Positions 52,714 to 64,000 of a stretch of 64,000 nucleotides of DNA are shown in pieces. Source of the DNA: Penelope pileata (lineage: Eukaryota > Chordata > Aves > Galliformes > Cracidae). A program made the translations under genes and the position numbers. The DNA lies in contig WBMW01005646.1 in NCBI GenBank assembly GCA_013396635.1, forward strand, positions 147,161 to 211,160. Reading direction: 5' to 3'. Within the stretch, counting starts at the first letter, position 1, and each line of letters begins with the position of its first letter. The notes under the pieces were generated by a model. It was not told the origin of the DNA. It saw only the letters and a list, made by a program, of their open reading frames with translations, and did not search any database.

Positions 52714-55700
52714 CTGTAAGAAACATACAAACTAATTTTGTAAATACAAGCATGACAGCATTTTCATCATACATTCTGTGCAGTACATTTCTCATGCTCA
52801 CAAGCGTTTAAACATAGCTGGTCCTGAGACAGAATAAGTAAAACTGAGACGGTATGAAATTTTTCAGACTCAGGGTTATGTCCCTCTTACTTCAAGAGGT
52901 GTGGAGAAAAAGACATGTATGGTGTATTTTTGTTTGTTTGTTTGTTTGTTTTTTAAAGTCAGAGAGGCATACCAAGACAGTAACTTTATATCTCACCTGA
53001 CTTGGAGATAGGACAACAAGGGACACTGCTCACTGCTTAAAGCAGGGAGGAATAAAAAAGGGAAGACCTGATTTTAAATTTCATAAAAGTGGTGTCTTAT
53101 AAATACAGAAAGGGGAGAGCCATCAGGCCCTTGCAAAGGTCACAACTCCATGTGATTTTCTGCTTCCTCACAGAGAGGCAGGATAGCATCAGAGAGCTGA
53201 TTAGATGTATATTGCTCCTCTGTTGCTTTTAGAATTATATTTGCGCATTGTTCCCAACTTCATCTTTTTCCTAAGTAGCCATCAGTTTTTGGGAAGAGGG
53301 AAGTGCATGTAAAGAGGGCATCTTAGAAAGTGGGCTCAGGAAAAACAACCACCAAATGTTTGGGACCCTGTCTAGAAGAAGTGATGACTTTTTTTTTTTT
53401 TTTTTTTNNNNNNNNNNNNNTTTTTTTTTAAGACTGTGGTGGAGTCACCGTCCCTGGCGCTGTTCAAGAAGCGTCTGGATGAGGTGCTAAGGGACATGAT
53501 TTAGTAGCTTAGTGGGTAGCGATGGTGATAGGAGGACGATTGGACTAGATAATCTTGTAGGTCCTTTCCAGCCTAGTGTTTCTATGATTCTGTGACTTCT
53601 GGATGGGAATGGACAAGCTACAGAAGCTTTCAGTAGACAACATTTGTTGCCTGTGTGCCAGTCAACACACAGCTTCAGTATAGCAATAAGTCTCTGGAAA
53701 AGAAGAAAAACAGGGTCCTGGCCAGAGAAGTTCTGTCTTGTAAACCATTGCCTTACACTGTATCTATTACCATGCTGCATGAACAGCTAGCTGATCTTGC
53801 CATCTGTCTTCTCTCATGGTTCCTATGCAGTTCCTCTGGGCAAAAAATACATAACAAGCCATTTGCAGACTAGGATTTACTCTTTAATCAGTATTTATAG
53901 AATGCAATTATTACAAACCATCTTCCGTTTCACAATGAAGAGGATATGCTTACAAATTAATGCGTTGTTCTCTCCTTGACGCATGTACTTTAGTACATGT
54001 AGGAGTTGTGCTGCCCACACAAAATGGACTCATAACACAATCTTGAAGGTGTAGGCTCAAGCAAAGGATTACTTTTTTTCCTATAAGAATTTTGGGAAAA
54101 ATTTCTCCTTGTGGTAATGTCAGACAGACTGTTAATTCAGTGTCTGAGATTCTCATTCTCATAGAAATTATTAAAATACAAAATTCAGCAGTCTAAAGCT
54201 GAAGAACAGACATTCTTTTTGAAATCACTAATATCATGGGATGAATGACGGGTATTGTTTGTATAATTGTTGATAAATCATTTGATACTATTTCACTTGA
54301 CATTCTGAAAAAGCCAATGACTGTAAAGACATGGAATTATTAATGGATTGTTCATCTTCCATTCATATTTGGAGGATTAGACAGTTACTCTATAGCTAGT
54401 TGGCCTCACATTCTCAAAAACAAACATCTGAATGACTACTTTTACACAAACCTTCTGGGTATTAAAATGAAAATGTAACTTATGTTTTATCTTGAGTTGA
54501 TGCACTTTGTATTCTTTTGTCTTGCCTATTTGGAAAGACAAAAGTAATAACAATAAAAAAAAAAACAACTACTACCCCACAAAGGCTCAATTTTTAGATT
54601 TTAAGAATAGGACAGTACCTTACCTTCTCTGAGAGTATAGCAAAATTAAAATGGGGCTCATACATATGAGGTGCTAAATATGAAGCAGTCTGCAGCAAAG
54701 CTCTTGCCTGTGTAGAGAAAGAAAAAAAAATGTTATAACATCTGGGAGGGAGGGTAAAAAGAATCTAATGCAATTTTCATCATTCTTGAAAGAAATCATT
54801 CTGAGCTCTCTTTTATTAGGCCTTTCCTGGTAATGCCATATTCATATGTGTTAGTTACAGCAATACTACATCTAGGTATAATACAGTTTAAGAGTAAAGT
54901 GAGTAAGACTTCTGGTTGAGTCAGAAGGCCGTGTTGGGATCATACTCAGTTGGGCAACTCAGTTCTAAATGCTGAATATATTCATTTAAAAAAAAAAGAA
55001 AAGAAAAGCAGTTAAAGTCCCACTGAATTTATCTATTGTCTCCGATAACGCTGTGTAATAGTGATTCAGTCTTAAGCATCCCCAGAAACCTGAAATTTAT
55101 CTTAAAAATGAAACAATTTTCACATTCAAAATTTCACATTCAGTTTTCTAACTGTAATGATAAGCTACATGATCACACGATGCAGCCATCTCGGAGAAAC
55201 AGCACGTTCAAACACCAGCAGGCCAAAGGGAGCATTCTGCTTAGGCTGAGATTTAACACCAACCTGTTCAATGTGACCTTTTTGCACTTCCAGCACAGCC
55301 AAGTTGTTGTAAGCTTCTGCATAGTCATTATTGTTGACTAATGTCAGTTTGAAACACTGGTGAGCCAGATTCAGGTCTCCTATCCCCTAAAAGTAAAATC
55401 GCATTTCAATTTGTGAAAAGATTGGAAACAATATGCATCTGTTCTGTTGTCTTGGTTACCCTTTCATCTATACGTACTACCAGGAAATGCAAATTACAAT
55501 AAAAACATGCTGATCACAGCCATATGCACTTACTTCCCAGACCATCTCATTTGCTTCTCATTCTTTATCCGGGTAGAATTATTCCTCTCCAGCACAAATT
55601 TCCATGCTTCAAGTGAGATTCAGTTCATCCAATTTAACTTTTAGATGGCTAAAGTACCATCTGCATACAGTATCTGTATGATACTCCTTACAGCAAGGTA

Positions 55701-58700
55701 AGAAAAATAGAGATGTCTCCAGGGAAAAAATCATCTTGCTTCTCTGTCTCTTCATGGATTAAAAACCCCACATATATAAACCTACTTATTCGAAGATAAA
55801 ATCTAAGGGAGATTGATCTCTTTGTATGGAGCCACTGACTACGCTTTGATGCTCTAGATTTATGACAAAGACGACACAGCATCAGGTTAAACCTTGTAAG
55901 TGAAAACTGCTGAAAAATACACGCACGTCAGTTCTCATTTCAGTGTCTTAGGCAGTATAAATTATTGTGTTTATCCTAGTTGCTGTATAATCAAGATGAG
56001 CACTTGAGTTTCTCTCTGACTTAAGTTAAACAGTAATCAGCATTTGGACAGAACCTGTATGAGAAAGCTAGCAGAAACATTATTTAGTAACCCTATTCTG
56101 CGCAGCTAAGCAGAAATGTAACACAACTTCTGGAAACAGCTGTAAAAATGGGCAATGAGTGCAAATTATTGTACACATTTAACAAATTCTATTACACAAT
56201 TACAAAATATTTTTTTAGCTGCCTACATGACAGAAGAACTTGCTTCCTCAGCTACAACATACATGCTGTTTTAGTGTCTGCTACATGCTGCTCAATATGC
56301 ATTTTTTTATGACCACAAAATCAATCTAATGCTCATAAATAACAGCCCAGAGAAAAATATCTTGAATTCAGTTATTTGTCAGATTAGCTTGTATTGCAGG
56401 AAAGGCCCTCAAGGGCTGGGATGTACTGCAAATTTTCAGAAAGAACAGAAGGTTAAGGATGGTTGGGAATGGAGCATCTTTTAGCAGGAACAAACCACAT
56501 TCTGTGATGATGTACAGAACCTTTTTCTTTTGCCTTTTCTTCTCTCCTGATACGTAAAATAAACCCTTCATTAAGTCTGTACTGTACTTTATCCAGTACA
56601 CTATCAGGTTTCATATTTCAAAGTAGGACAATGATTCCTCCCAAGCTATTCTTTTTCCAATTTCTGTAAAATGATACTTGTTCAGAAGGACTGTTAATAT
56701 TTTTCATACCACAGCCACATGTCCCAAGTTGTACCATACATCTGCTGTCTCCTCCTCATTTTCAGCCAAAAACAGTGCACGTTCAAATGAAGTTAGTGTC
56801 ATATCATATTGCTGGGCATAGAAGCAACAGAGGCCCAGATTGTTAAAAAGCTGGCAGTTATAAACACCCATCTGCAGGAGCCGTCTAGATTGAAAGAAAA
56901 TAGTACTTTATTTTTTAGATCAATTTCAAATGTGAGTTCTATTGTAAATGACAAAATTATTTTCTCCTCTCTCCCTCTTCCAACAGAGTATAATAACCAT
57001 GTACATTAACTTTATTTTGAGATCTCAGAAAATTTTGTTATAGTTTGACACTTGGTAAACGTTTAATGAAGGGCAGTGCAGAACATTTCTAATTAGCAGA
57101 ATCAGAGCTGTGCACAACAGTCTTCGTGTAAATTAGCTAACTTCTGGCCTTTTGACAGTGGCACAGGACCTGATTTTACTGTAATACAGAGCTGTACACA
57201 GACTTCCTCCATTTTCTCTTTCCAGTCCCTTAACCTCAATCAGACTGTAATTTGTTGCAGTTACTTTTCATAACTCTTCAGACTTCAAATTTTTTCTTGA
57301 TTTCTGTCCTTCAGCACCGCTTCAATCAGTACTATTACATTGAGTATATGAATCTACTTCGATCTTACATTTGAAGCATAAGTCAAATTTTGAATCAAAT
57401 TGATTTTATCTTTTATGATGGAGATGTTTTATAAAAATTCTGTTTATTAATATTTATAGGGAAAATAGGTGTGCTAAGGGTGCCAGAGAAATAGAGGGCT
57501 GCTGTCTTCAGTATCACTGTAAGTTTCTTAACTTAAAGCATAAAGCAGATTAGGTACAACAGAAAGGACAAAGTAGTGCTTGCACTGACTTCATCTGCTC
57601 TTAGACTTTGCAAAGGAGTCTGACTCATGTTCCTATCTGGCTGTATTAAAATAAAAAGCAAGGAACATCATCTAAGAGTCTTTTTATTGCTTGCAGCAAA
57701 ACGGGGCTACCCTAGACCACATTCAAGTAAGGGGATGTTGTGGTCACAAATGCTATCAGTATTACAAAAGCCAACCCCTTATAGCACCCTCCCATGTGTT
57801 CAGCTCCCCCTCCCTCCCCACAAGAGTAGATACCTGTAGAACCGCAGAGCTATCTCAGGCTGGTCTGAATAAAAACGGTTACTGCCAATGCAAGCAATGG
57901 CTTCCACGTGAGTATTGTCTTGTTTTAAGACATCTTTATAGTACTCTGCAGCTGTAGAAATATTGTTCATTTCCTATACAATGGAGAAAAAAGTCAGATT
58001 AATTCTACTTTATCAGTAATGTTTATAATAAAACTTACTAAAATGTCTATCTACTGAGCGCTTTATCTGTGCCTTGCACAGTCCTCTACTGAGATTAATT
58101 ATCTATGCTCTTACAGTTCTCTAATTGTACAATGCTAAATCACTGTTTGGCAACTTCATAAGTGACACACATCCACGGAAAGAATGCATTCTCATTTATC
58201 AGTCATAGTCATATTTGTCATAGCTCTACGCCGTTAGTACAAAAAATATATTTTTCTTTTAAGAAAAAAAGATTGGTCATAAGCTTAATACGTGCAGTGG
58301 GTATTTGCTGTTTTTTGCACAATGCCCTAAGATGCACAGTACTGTACGGTTGATTTCCCAGTATGGAAACATGCGAAGGACTTATTTCCTCAGTCAATGT
58401 CTCAATTATTTTCAGTGCTTCAAGTCAACTCATGAACATAAATGAGAATATAATTGCATATGAGGAATTATTATATGCCTTTGAAAACAGGAATCATAGA
58501 TGTATTATCAAAACTTGTACTTGCTAGCATATGCCAGTTAACAGAACACTACTTTATTTAAAAATATGGTTAGATAAATGCTAGTTGGCAAATGAATCAG
58601 GGAGGACTCCTTGCTGTAAACAATGTCACTGTTTCTGAGGAAAGCAAGTCACTGTAGGACTCTGCCGCATATTAGAAAAAAATAAAGTAGTTAAAACACA

Positions 58701-61700
58701 CTTTTGTGTTTAGAGAGGAATAATTTCTACCTGGATGCTGTAGATAGACTGTACTTTCAACCTGGCTAAAGAACAAGCTTTTTTTTNAGCAGCATGCTTA
58801 GCCATGAAAAATGTAGTTCCTGCCATTAAAGGAAACAGTACTAAAGCAGTGCCATACAAGCAATGCTTTTTTAAAACCAAATGAGGTCCACAACTCTTTC
58901 CATAGGCAGAAAGTAGGTAGAGAAGAAAAGTTCTGGTTAAGAAGCCTGATGCATATATTCCACTTGTGACTGCATGTAATAAGAACAACTCTGTGCTGCA
59001 GTACAAATCTTTGCTAATAAAGCTATAATCCTGCACTCAGGTGTCAGTGCAAAACTATATCCTGTCAACCGTAAGCTGCTCTTTATTAATTCCTTAAAGG
59101 GTTATGCAATGTTACGTATATGGTTCTGCAAAATCATATCCATATTAAAAACTGTTTAACAATTCAGAAAGAAAAGCCTCCAAAATTTATGTAGCTGTTT
59201 TCTTCCTTGCTGAAGGACAAAAAGGATTTAATATGAAAATGGATTAATGCTTAAGGGTTAGATGAAAATGATGAGAATAGGAAAGAATGCCATGTATGAA
59301 TGTGGAAAAAAAAAAAAACACCTCATGACTTTGTTTAAAACATTGGTTTGTGAATAGCATCATTTAAGTCACTACTTAACATGAAGATGCACATTTCTAA
59401 AATGCAAAATACATGGTTACCAAGCAAAACTGAAACGACTACTTTAAAACTAATCCTACTTAAAATAACAGCTACTTTCTTGACTAAGAAATTCAACATT
59501 CCAACTGTTCTCACTGGCTTAAGAAATCAACAGTGACTGACAGTACAATGAAGACAATGCAGATCTGTAGTCTATCTTGCTGTTTAACCCCACCAGCAGG
59601 CTGTTGGTGACTTCAGCAGTTTTAGGCTGATTAAAAATACGTGTATGAGCTACACCTAGATACATGGACAATATCTGGACCACTTGACTTAATGTGGTCT
59701 TGCTCCTGCTTGTCTGAATGAGGGAAAAGAGGATCTCGCTGCTGTGATCAACCATTTAAACCAACAAGGCTCCCCTGACACTACTTCAGTATCAGACAAT
59801 GTAACCTGTTTTGCATTAGTGATACTGGAAATCAGGGTACCTAATTTTTGATGCCCTTACACTATGTTTAGGTGTTGGCTCTTTATACGTGCTTGGACAG
59901 CTAACCTTGGCCACATTTACCTAGCGCACGCATACCTCATAGATTCTGGCAATTCCACAAAGAAGAGTCACTTCTCCTGGAAATCGTTCTAATCCTTGCT
60001 TGAAAACGTTTAACGCTGTTACAGGCTGATCCAAGCGCAAATATACCTAAGAAAATAAAAAAGTGTGTATAAATTTTAAATGTATTTTATACTCAGACTG
60101 CTGTCCTGTAAGTGAAGTGAAGTGTAAGGAACTGCTCTTCCTTTTATGCAGTAAAAACGTTAGCTGAGATGGTGGATAATGCTACAAAATAATGCAGTTA
60201 ATACTGAATAAAGATAAAATGGCTAATTAAGATAATTAAATTTGCATGCATGTCATCTAAGCATTATTAATTCATCTGGACATTGCTGATAAACAAGAAA
60301 AGTTATTTACCATCATTTTTCATATCAAAATAATATACTTTGATGCTGAGGTGAAGCTATTACCTTGAATATTTTCGTGTTTAATAGATTTTTAAAAATG
60401 TGTATTTGGGCTTAAAAGAACTGGGTCTTCAGGTTGATAGTGCTGGAATAACAAAATATTTTACTTAGTCAAATAAGACTGCACTGCACCAGGCAGTGAT
60501 GCTTTCAAATTTCCTTACTGCTTTGCCAGCTTTTCCTGTCATGAATAACAAAATTCCGTAGCAGTAAATAGGCAGTTTGGTCCCTGTGATTTTGGTTTCT
60601 GTGTTGATTATGACTACGTGTGATGTGGATAACTTTGTGTGATAATTGAATAGAGGATGTCAACATGCTGATAGGGACCACTTCTGCAGCTGTCTGAGAG
60701 TAGAGCTCTAAAGCCCTCCCGTTGTGGGGTATGTTAAAAACAGATACAGCAAAGGAAACTCTCCAAAACACCTGCTTTGAGAAAGTAGGTGACTACAGTG
60801 ATTGATCTGTCTCAAACTGAATAGAAAAGTGTTTTGAGTGTTCCTGATGGAGAAACATTACATTAAATAATAATACTTGATAAGACTAAACTTTAATAAG
60901 GTGAAGGGTTTGTTTGTTCATTTGCATGTTTGTTTTCTGATCTGAGCTAACTGTGAAGCACAGCTACATTCATATTCTTCGAGCAAGAATTGTAAAAAAA
61001 AAAATAAAAAAAAAAATGGAGGACAGGAAACTCCACAATATATATTCCTTTTATAAAAATGTTTTTATCTTTGTTTATGAAGTATGTTTTATCTCATACC
61101 TCCAGTATAACCTGCTGGGTCATGAAATACTTTGTAACTTCTCAACAACCTTGACTTGTTTAAATGGTTTTTATTTTTTTAGTTTTATTTCAATCTTTTA
61201 ACCTTTCATAAATTACATTTCAAGGGCAAGTTATCTTTCAGGAAAAAAAAAAAGATTCTGCCAACTGTTGCTGTTGCTATAAAGAATATAACCTAATATA
61301 TTATTATAACTAATATATAACTATAACTAATTCATACTGTGGTGTTGGTCAGTTTACACTGAAATTGAGGCAATCCTATTATTTTTTTAATGGCTGCTTA
61401 ACTCAAGACTTAACTTTTTGGTATTGTCAGATTGAACTCAGTGCCCTACTCTATGTCCTGTCCACCCACAGTCACTAACTCATGTTGTGTGATACCTTCT
61501 CCTTGAGGGAGATGGTCTATGGAATGGGAGGTGGAAGTTCAAATTCTGCTCCTACTTGAGCTAGTGATGAGTTGGGGAGGTTTCACATCTCCCATAGTAA
61601 ATCACTGTTTGTTAATCCAATTACTCTGCCAATTTAGTCATTCTGTGTAGCTCATGTATTTTGCAGCAACTCCTGCTAGTGACAGAAAATCTAAAATGAC

Positions 61701-62578
61701 TAAGCTCAGTTGAATAAACTAACTCAAACTGCTGTACTTCGGATATAAACAACAGCAATGTATGTACTAAAAGTAAACAGCTCAAGAAATACAAAGGTAC
61801 AGCAAGTATCATAATATGAATATCTGAATTATCTACTGCTACTGAGGACTTTTGGGTAGACTTAACACAGCTGCCTTGATGAGAGCTGACAAAGAGCAAC
61901 TGATTTCCTCTCTTTAGGACCAGAGGAAGAAAAATGCAGGTTTAGTTTCTCACAAGCAATCTTGCTTTGAATGTCTTGGAAAATGTTTAGAGCCGGATGT
62001 GTACCTCTGCAAACAAGTAATTCTGAGGCTCAAATGTGCAATTTGCTTTTTTAAGGCTCTTAATGCCTTTATTCTAACAACATTCTCTGCTTCAAGGTCT
62101 CTTTAAGCCCAGTTTGGTTTGATTTTGCTTGTGAAACTAGGATTTTGATCTTCACTTACTGATTTATTGCATTAGTTTCCTAGGAGACCATAGCTACACT
62201 GTTCCTCATAATGGCACTCCAACAATTCTTTTGCTGTGTAATCCTCGTTGGAGTTTAGAGCAAATAATAGAGTAAGGTACCAGAAGGTTTTTTTTTCATG
62301 AAATCTGGAAGGTCCAAAATCTTTTTTCGAACTACAGACTTCAATTTCAACTGTAATCATCTTTTGTCACAGGTCTACGTGGAGATCAGACTCTATTAAA
62401 CTCAATGGTGTATCAAGCTCAATAATCAGATCTTGTCAGAGGTAAGTTGGAATTTCAATTCGTTCTGAAATAAGCAAATCAATGACTTACTTTTGCCAAA
62501 TACAAGATTGTATCAACCATGTCCTGTTGCTTGAGAGCTGACTTAAATTGTTTTTCAGCTTCCCGATATAAACCTAAC
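52597..62578 (-). CDS. TTC8: TTC8 (BBS8), C-terminal seven coding exons, 5' part outside window
   Basis: Tetratricopeptide repeat protein 8 is a BBSome subunit. This complex acts at the ciliary base and basal body to move membrane proteins in and out of primary cilia; in human, loss causes Bardet-Biedl syndrome type 8 and retinal degeneration. Joining seven minus-strand segments (62578-62491, 60046-59936, 57973-57834, 56884-56710, 55386-55264, 54707-54624, 52713-52597) gives 838 nt. Every splice phase agrees and the frame ends in a tandem TGA TGA. The 278-residue product is a run of TPR helices that matches the C-terminal part of human TTC8 as I recall it, with no indels, roughly residues 238-515. 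No frameshift or internal stop is visible, so the gene looks intact. The promoter and N-terminal exons lie to the right of 64000. Recognition is by protein similarity from memory, but colinearity across seven exons makes it firm. Confidence 0.96.
52927..52954 (+). repeat. (TTTG)n microsatellite
   Basis: About five TTTG units between short T runs, inside the last TTC8 intron. A simple repeat with no further function visible. Confidence 0.85.
53389..53430. repeat. poly-T run interrupted by a 13-base N gap
   Basis: Nineteen T, then N at 53408-53420, then nine T. The gap lies inside the homopolymer, so the true length is unknown. It abuts the CR1 fragment on its right. Confidence 0.9.
53431..53600 (+). 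mobile_element. CR1 LINE 3' fragment in the last TTC8 intron
   Basis: The segment reads in CR1 sense orientation: the GGTGGAGTCACCGTCCCTGG block, then TTCAAGAAGCGTCTGGATGAG, a diverged middle, the GATTGGACTAGATAATCTTG block and an ATTCTGTGA tail. It is 5'-truncated, as most CR1 copies are, and antisense to TTC8. A poly-T run with an assembly gap lies immediately on its 5' side. It lies 3' of the second-last exon and does not touch a splice site. Confidence 0.92.
54624..54707 (-). CDS. TTC8: TTC8 exon, second from the 3' end
   Basis: This 84-nt exon holds 28 codons and is in phase 0 at both ends. It encodes ARALLQTASYLAPHMYEPHF and closes with SEK. The acceptor is CTACACAG and the donor AAG|GTAAGG. 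It belongs to the last complete TPR region. A 556-bp intron separates it from the upstream exon. Confidence 0.95.
55264..55386 (-). CDS. TTC8: TTC8 exon, third from the 3' end
   Basis: This 123-nt exon holds 41 codons and is in phase 0 at both ends. It begins GIGDLNLAHQCF and ends AEAYNNLAVLEVQKGHIEQ, one of the best-conserved TPR units of BBS8. The acceptor is ACTTTTAG. The donor CAG|GTTGGT is GT but departs from the GTRAGT consensus at positions +3 to +5, the weakest donor of those seen in this gene. Confidence 0.95.
56710..56884 (-). CDS. TTC8: TTC8 exon, fourth from the 3' end
   Basis: This 175-nt exon is the longest TTC8 exon in the window. Its first base finishes the split arginine codon, then 58 codons follow, including NNLGLCCFYAQQYDM and an acidic ENEEE stretch, ending VWYNLGHVAV. 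It covers about one and a half TPR motifs; the paired NNLG and YNLG helices are characteristic. The acceptor is CAATCTAG and the donor GTG|GTATGA. Confidence 0.96.
57834..57973 (-). CDS. TTC8: TTC8 exon, fifth from the 3' end
   Basis: This 140-nt exon starts in phase 0 with EMNNIS, continues through THVEAIACIGSN and ends with FY plus the first two bases of an arginine codon. The acceptor is TGTATAG and the donor CAG|GTATCT. The split arginine codon (AG/A) is completed by the next exon, which fixes both junctions. The peptide is nearly identical to the human BBS8 segment as I recall it. Confidence 0.95.
57974..59935 (-). other. TTC8 intron, no further gene seen
   Basis: AT-rich intron of 1962 bp. 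It contains a single ambiguous base at 58787 next to a T run and a hydrophobic minus-strand open frame (58710-59036) that I do not accept as a gene. No repeat family was recognised. Confidence 0.7.
59936..60046 (-). CDS. TTC8: TTC8 exon, sixth from the 3' end
   Basis: This 111-nt exon holds 37 codons and is in phase 0 at both ends. It starts VYLRLDQPVTALNVF and ends LLCGIARIYE, typical TPR residues of BBS8. The acceptor is TTTCTTAG and the donor GAG|GTATGC. Because the exon is a whole number of codons in phase 0, skipping it would remove one TPR unit without a frameshift. Confidence 0.95.
60047..62490 (-). other. TTC8 intron, AT-rich, simple-sequence tracts
   Basis: The largest complete intron in the window (2444 bp). 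It holds A-rich runs around 60990-61015 and a TA-rich stretch at about 61288-61335 built from near-repeats of CTAATATA and TATAACTA. No coding exon was seen on either strand. Confidence 0.7.
62491..62578 (-). CDS. TTC8: TTC8 exon, seventh from the 3' end
   Basis: This 88-nt exon encodes LGLYREAEKQFKSALKQQ and ends in LYLAK, a TPR helix pair conserved in BBS8. It opens with one base (G) that completes an arginine codon begun in the preceding exon, which lies outside the window, and ends in phase 0. The acceptor on the minus strand is a good pyrimidine tract followed by TTTAG, and the donor is AAA|GTAAGT, close to the consensus. This is the first TTC8 exon met from the right edge. Confidence 0.95.
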
Positions 62579-64000
62579 CTAAAGAGACAACAGAGAGATG
62601 CAGAAGATTAGTTTTTGTATTTTTTTTTTAATTAAGACCTTATTAAGTAATGAAGCAGGGCACACTAAACCAAAAACAAACTACCCAAAAGCATACTTCA
62701 AGGTACATACTTGCAAACAAAAGCCATGCTGATGAATATATTAAGATTATAAAGACAAGCATTTAAAACTGTGAAAAACACAAATTCAGAAAATTGTAAT
62801 TCTATGGAAGGCAACAATAAGTGATTCTGGTTGTCTGATATAAGTGCACCCCGACTGAGTGTAAAAAATCTTTTTGACTAACTGCATAAACTTAACATTC
62901 TTCTGCTACTAGCCATTCATTGCTCTTTCTCAAAAATGTAAGTACAAAACCATAGAAATTCCTGCCATGAAAAAGGATATTGCTAATATTAGACCATTTT
63001 CAATCTTTTTTCATCCATGGTCACCATATGTTTCCCAGTGAATACAGAGAACCCTGCTTAACATTTTAAATCTTACTAACAATAGTTCTCTCTTCTCAGT
63101 CATTTCTGTAAATACCCTTAAAAGTAACGGATGAAAACTACTGCTTTATAATAGTAGTGGAGGCCTCTGCCACTTTGGGTAAATAATAGTTAGACAGCAG
63201 GACGTTGCTCGTAGTTTTCTCATAGGTTTGCAGAGGAAGGTGAGAATTTCTGGGTCCTGTTCAAGTCCGCGTATGTACGAACGTATTGTGATAGGTCTAA
63301 CACTGTTTCTGGTTTCCACCTTCAGGAAAAGACGTAGCAGAGGCCCAGTCCTCTCAGCTACCACCATCTCTTTATTATCTTGTATCTCTGCTTCTTGGGT
63401 TGCCAGCCCAGTCCAAAGTTGTCTTGTTTAACTGTTCTTTCTTTCATCACCCATGATCATTCTACCTACATTTGCTCTCCTCAAGCTTCCTATTTTCTTT
63501 TCAAAATATTTTTCAATTTATCTTCTGGACACACAGCCCCAGCTTCTTTGCCCTCACAGCTTCCTTACTCTCTCAGTTCCTCATCAGCAGAAAACACTTT
63601 CTCCTAGAAATGATGAAAATTCTGCTGCTGATATTAAAAATCTTTAACTGAGTGTTGAAAAAAAAAATGCTGTACTGTGAACTACACCACAGTTTTGTTG
63701 AAATTTCATGCATAACACTTGCCCTCCCCCAAGAGAAAGCATCTGCCAGACAAAGCTCACAGAAGCCTGTTTCATCTTAAAAGCAAGTTTTGCAGTATTA
63801 TTGCAGAACAGTCTATTTTGCAGTGTTCCATAAATGCTGTGTAAACTACAAAATTAAGAGGATTGTACCGTTTCAACAATAGCAAGAAGGTACACTTTCC
63901 CAAACAGAAACTGCTTTTTCCTTCCTTCAGCCTAAGAGCACATATATCTGGTGATGAAACACAAAACAAAGCCAGAACAAGCCAGAAAAAAAAAAAAAAA
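62579..64000 (-). other. TTC8 intron, continuing beyond the window
   Basis: Sequence upstream of the seventh-from-last exon. The next TTC8 exon, expected to end in the conserved WWWKVQIGKCYYR region, was looked for and not seen, so this is intron. It contains a CpG-bearing patch at 63201-63334 in otherwise CpG-poor DNA. Confidence 0.65.

Noticed and set aside
58710..59036. 108-residue hydrophobic minus-strand frame in a TTC8 intron, membrane-protein-like
   Set aside because: It begins at GTG rather than ATG and contains an N. T-rich intronic DNA naturally gives hydrophobic translations, and I recognise no family. Its length is within chance for 40% GC DNA.
1..64000. Prokaryotic features such as operons, ribosome binding sites and CRISPR arrays, and intact endogenous retroviral genes
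   Set aside because: The DNA is vertebrate nuclear with spliced genes. No direct-repeat/spacer array and no gag, pol or env-like frame was seen; the only retroviral-type hint is the unproven LTR-like repeat pair.

Overview
This is vertebrate nuclear DNA, almost certainly from a bird and probably a galliform (chicken, turkey, quail or pheasant type). The evidence is several CR1 non-LTR retrotransposon fragments with the avian 3' end, a non-autonomous mariner copy that looks like the chicken Galluhop group, long AT-rich introns with vertebrate splice sites, and a recognisable avian-like TTC8 gene. A 13-base N gap inside a poly-T run (53408-53420) and a single N beside another T run (58787) mark it as draft assembly.

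The only gene I can support is TTC8 (BBS8, a tetratricopeptide-repeat subunit of the BBSome) on the minus strand. Its last seven coding exons lie between 62578 and 52597, with matching phases, canonical GT/AG junctions and a tandem TGA TGA stop. They encode 278 residues that align without indels to the C-terminal half of the roughly 515-residue vertebrate protein. The 5' half of the gene lies beyond the right edge. A candidate 3' UTR runs to about 52020, with a polyadenylation signal at 52042-52047.

The left 52 kb is intergenic, 3' of TTC8. In human, TTC8 faces FOXN3 tail to tail across a large gene-poor interval, so this is probably the equivalent spacer; no FOXN3 coding sequence was recognised. 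It holds a short CR1 tail (6814-6887), a mariner copy with both inverted termini (7306-7850), two adjacent CR1 fragments (14456-15152), a CTGTG pentanucleotide array (35351-35458), a pair of related LTR-like repeats (10074 and 45982) and a CR1 tail (47548-47609). A GC-richer, CpG-bearing stretch lies around 31-44 kb, while the TTC8 end is clearly AT-rich. A further CR1 copy sits in the last TTC8 intron.

Two places in the spacer deserve a second look as possible undescribed sequence: an unusually long minus-strand reading frame (20735-21577) with a hAT-transposase-like motif, and an exon-like open segment with a strong splice donor (44765-44929). No complete, clearly novel system was found. 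Nearly all other open frames are short, unconserved-looking chance ORFs.
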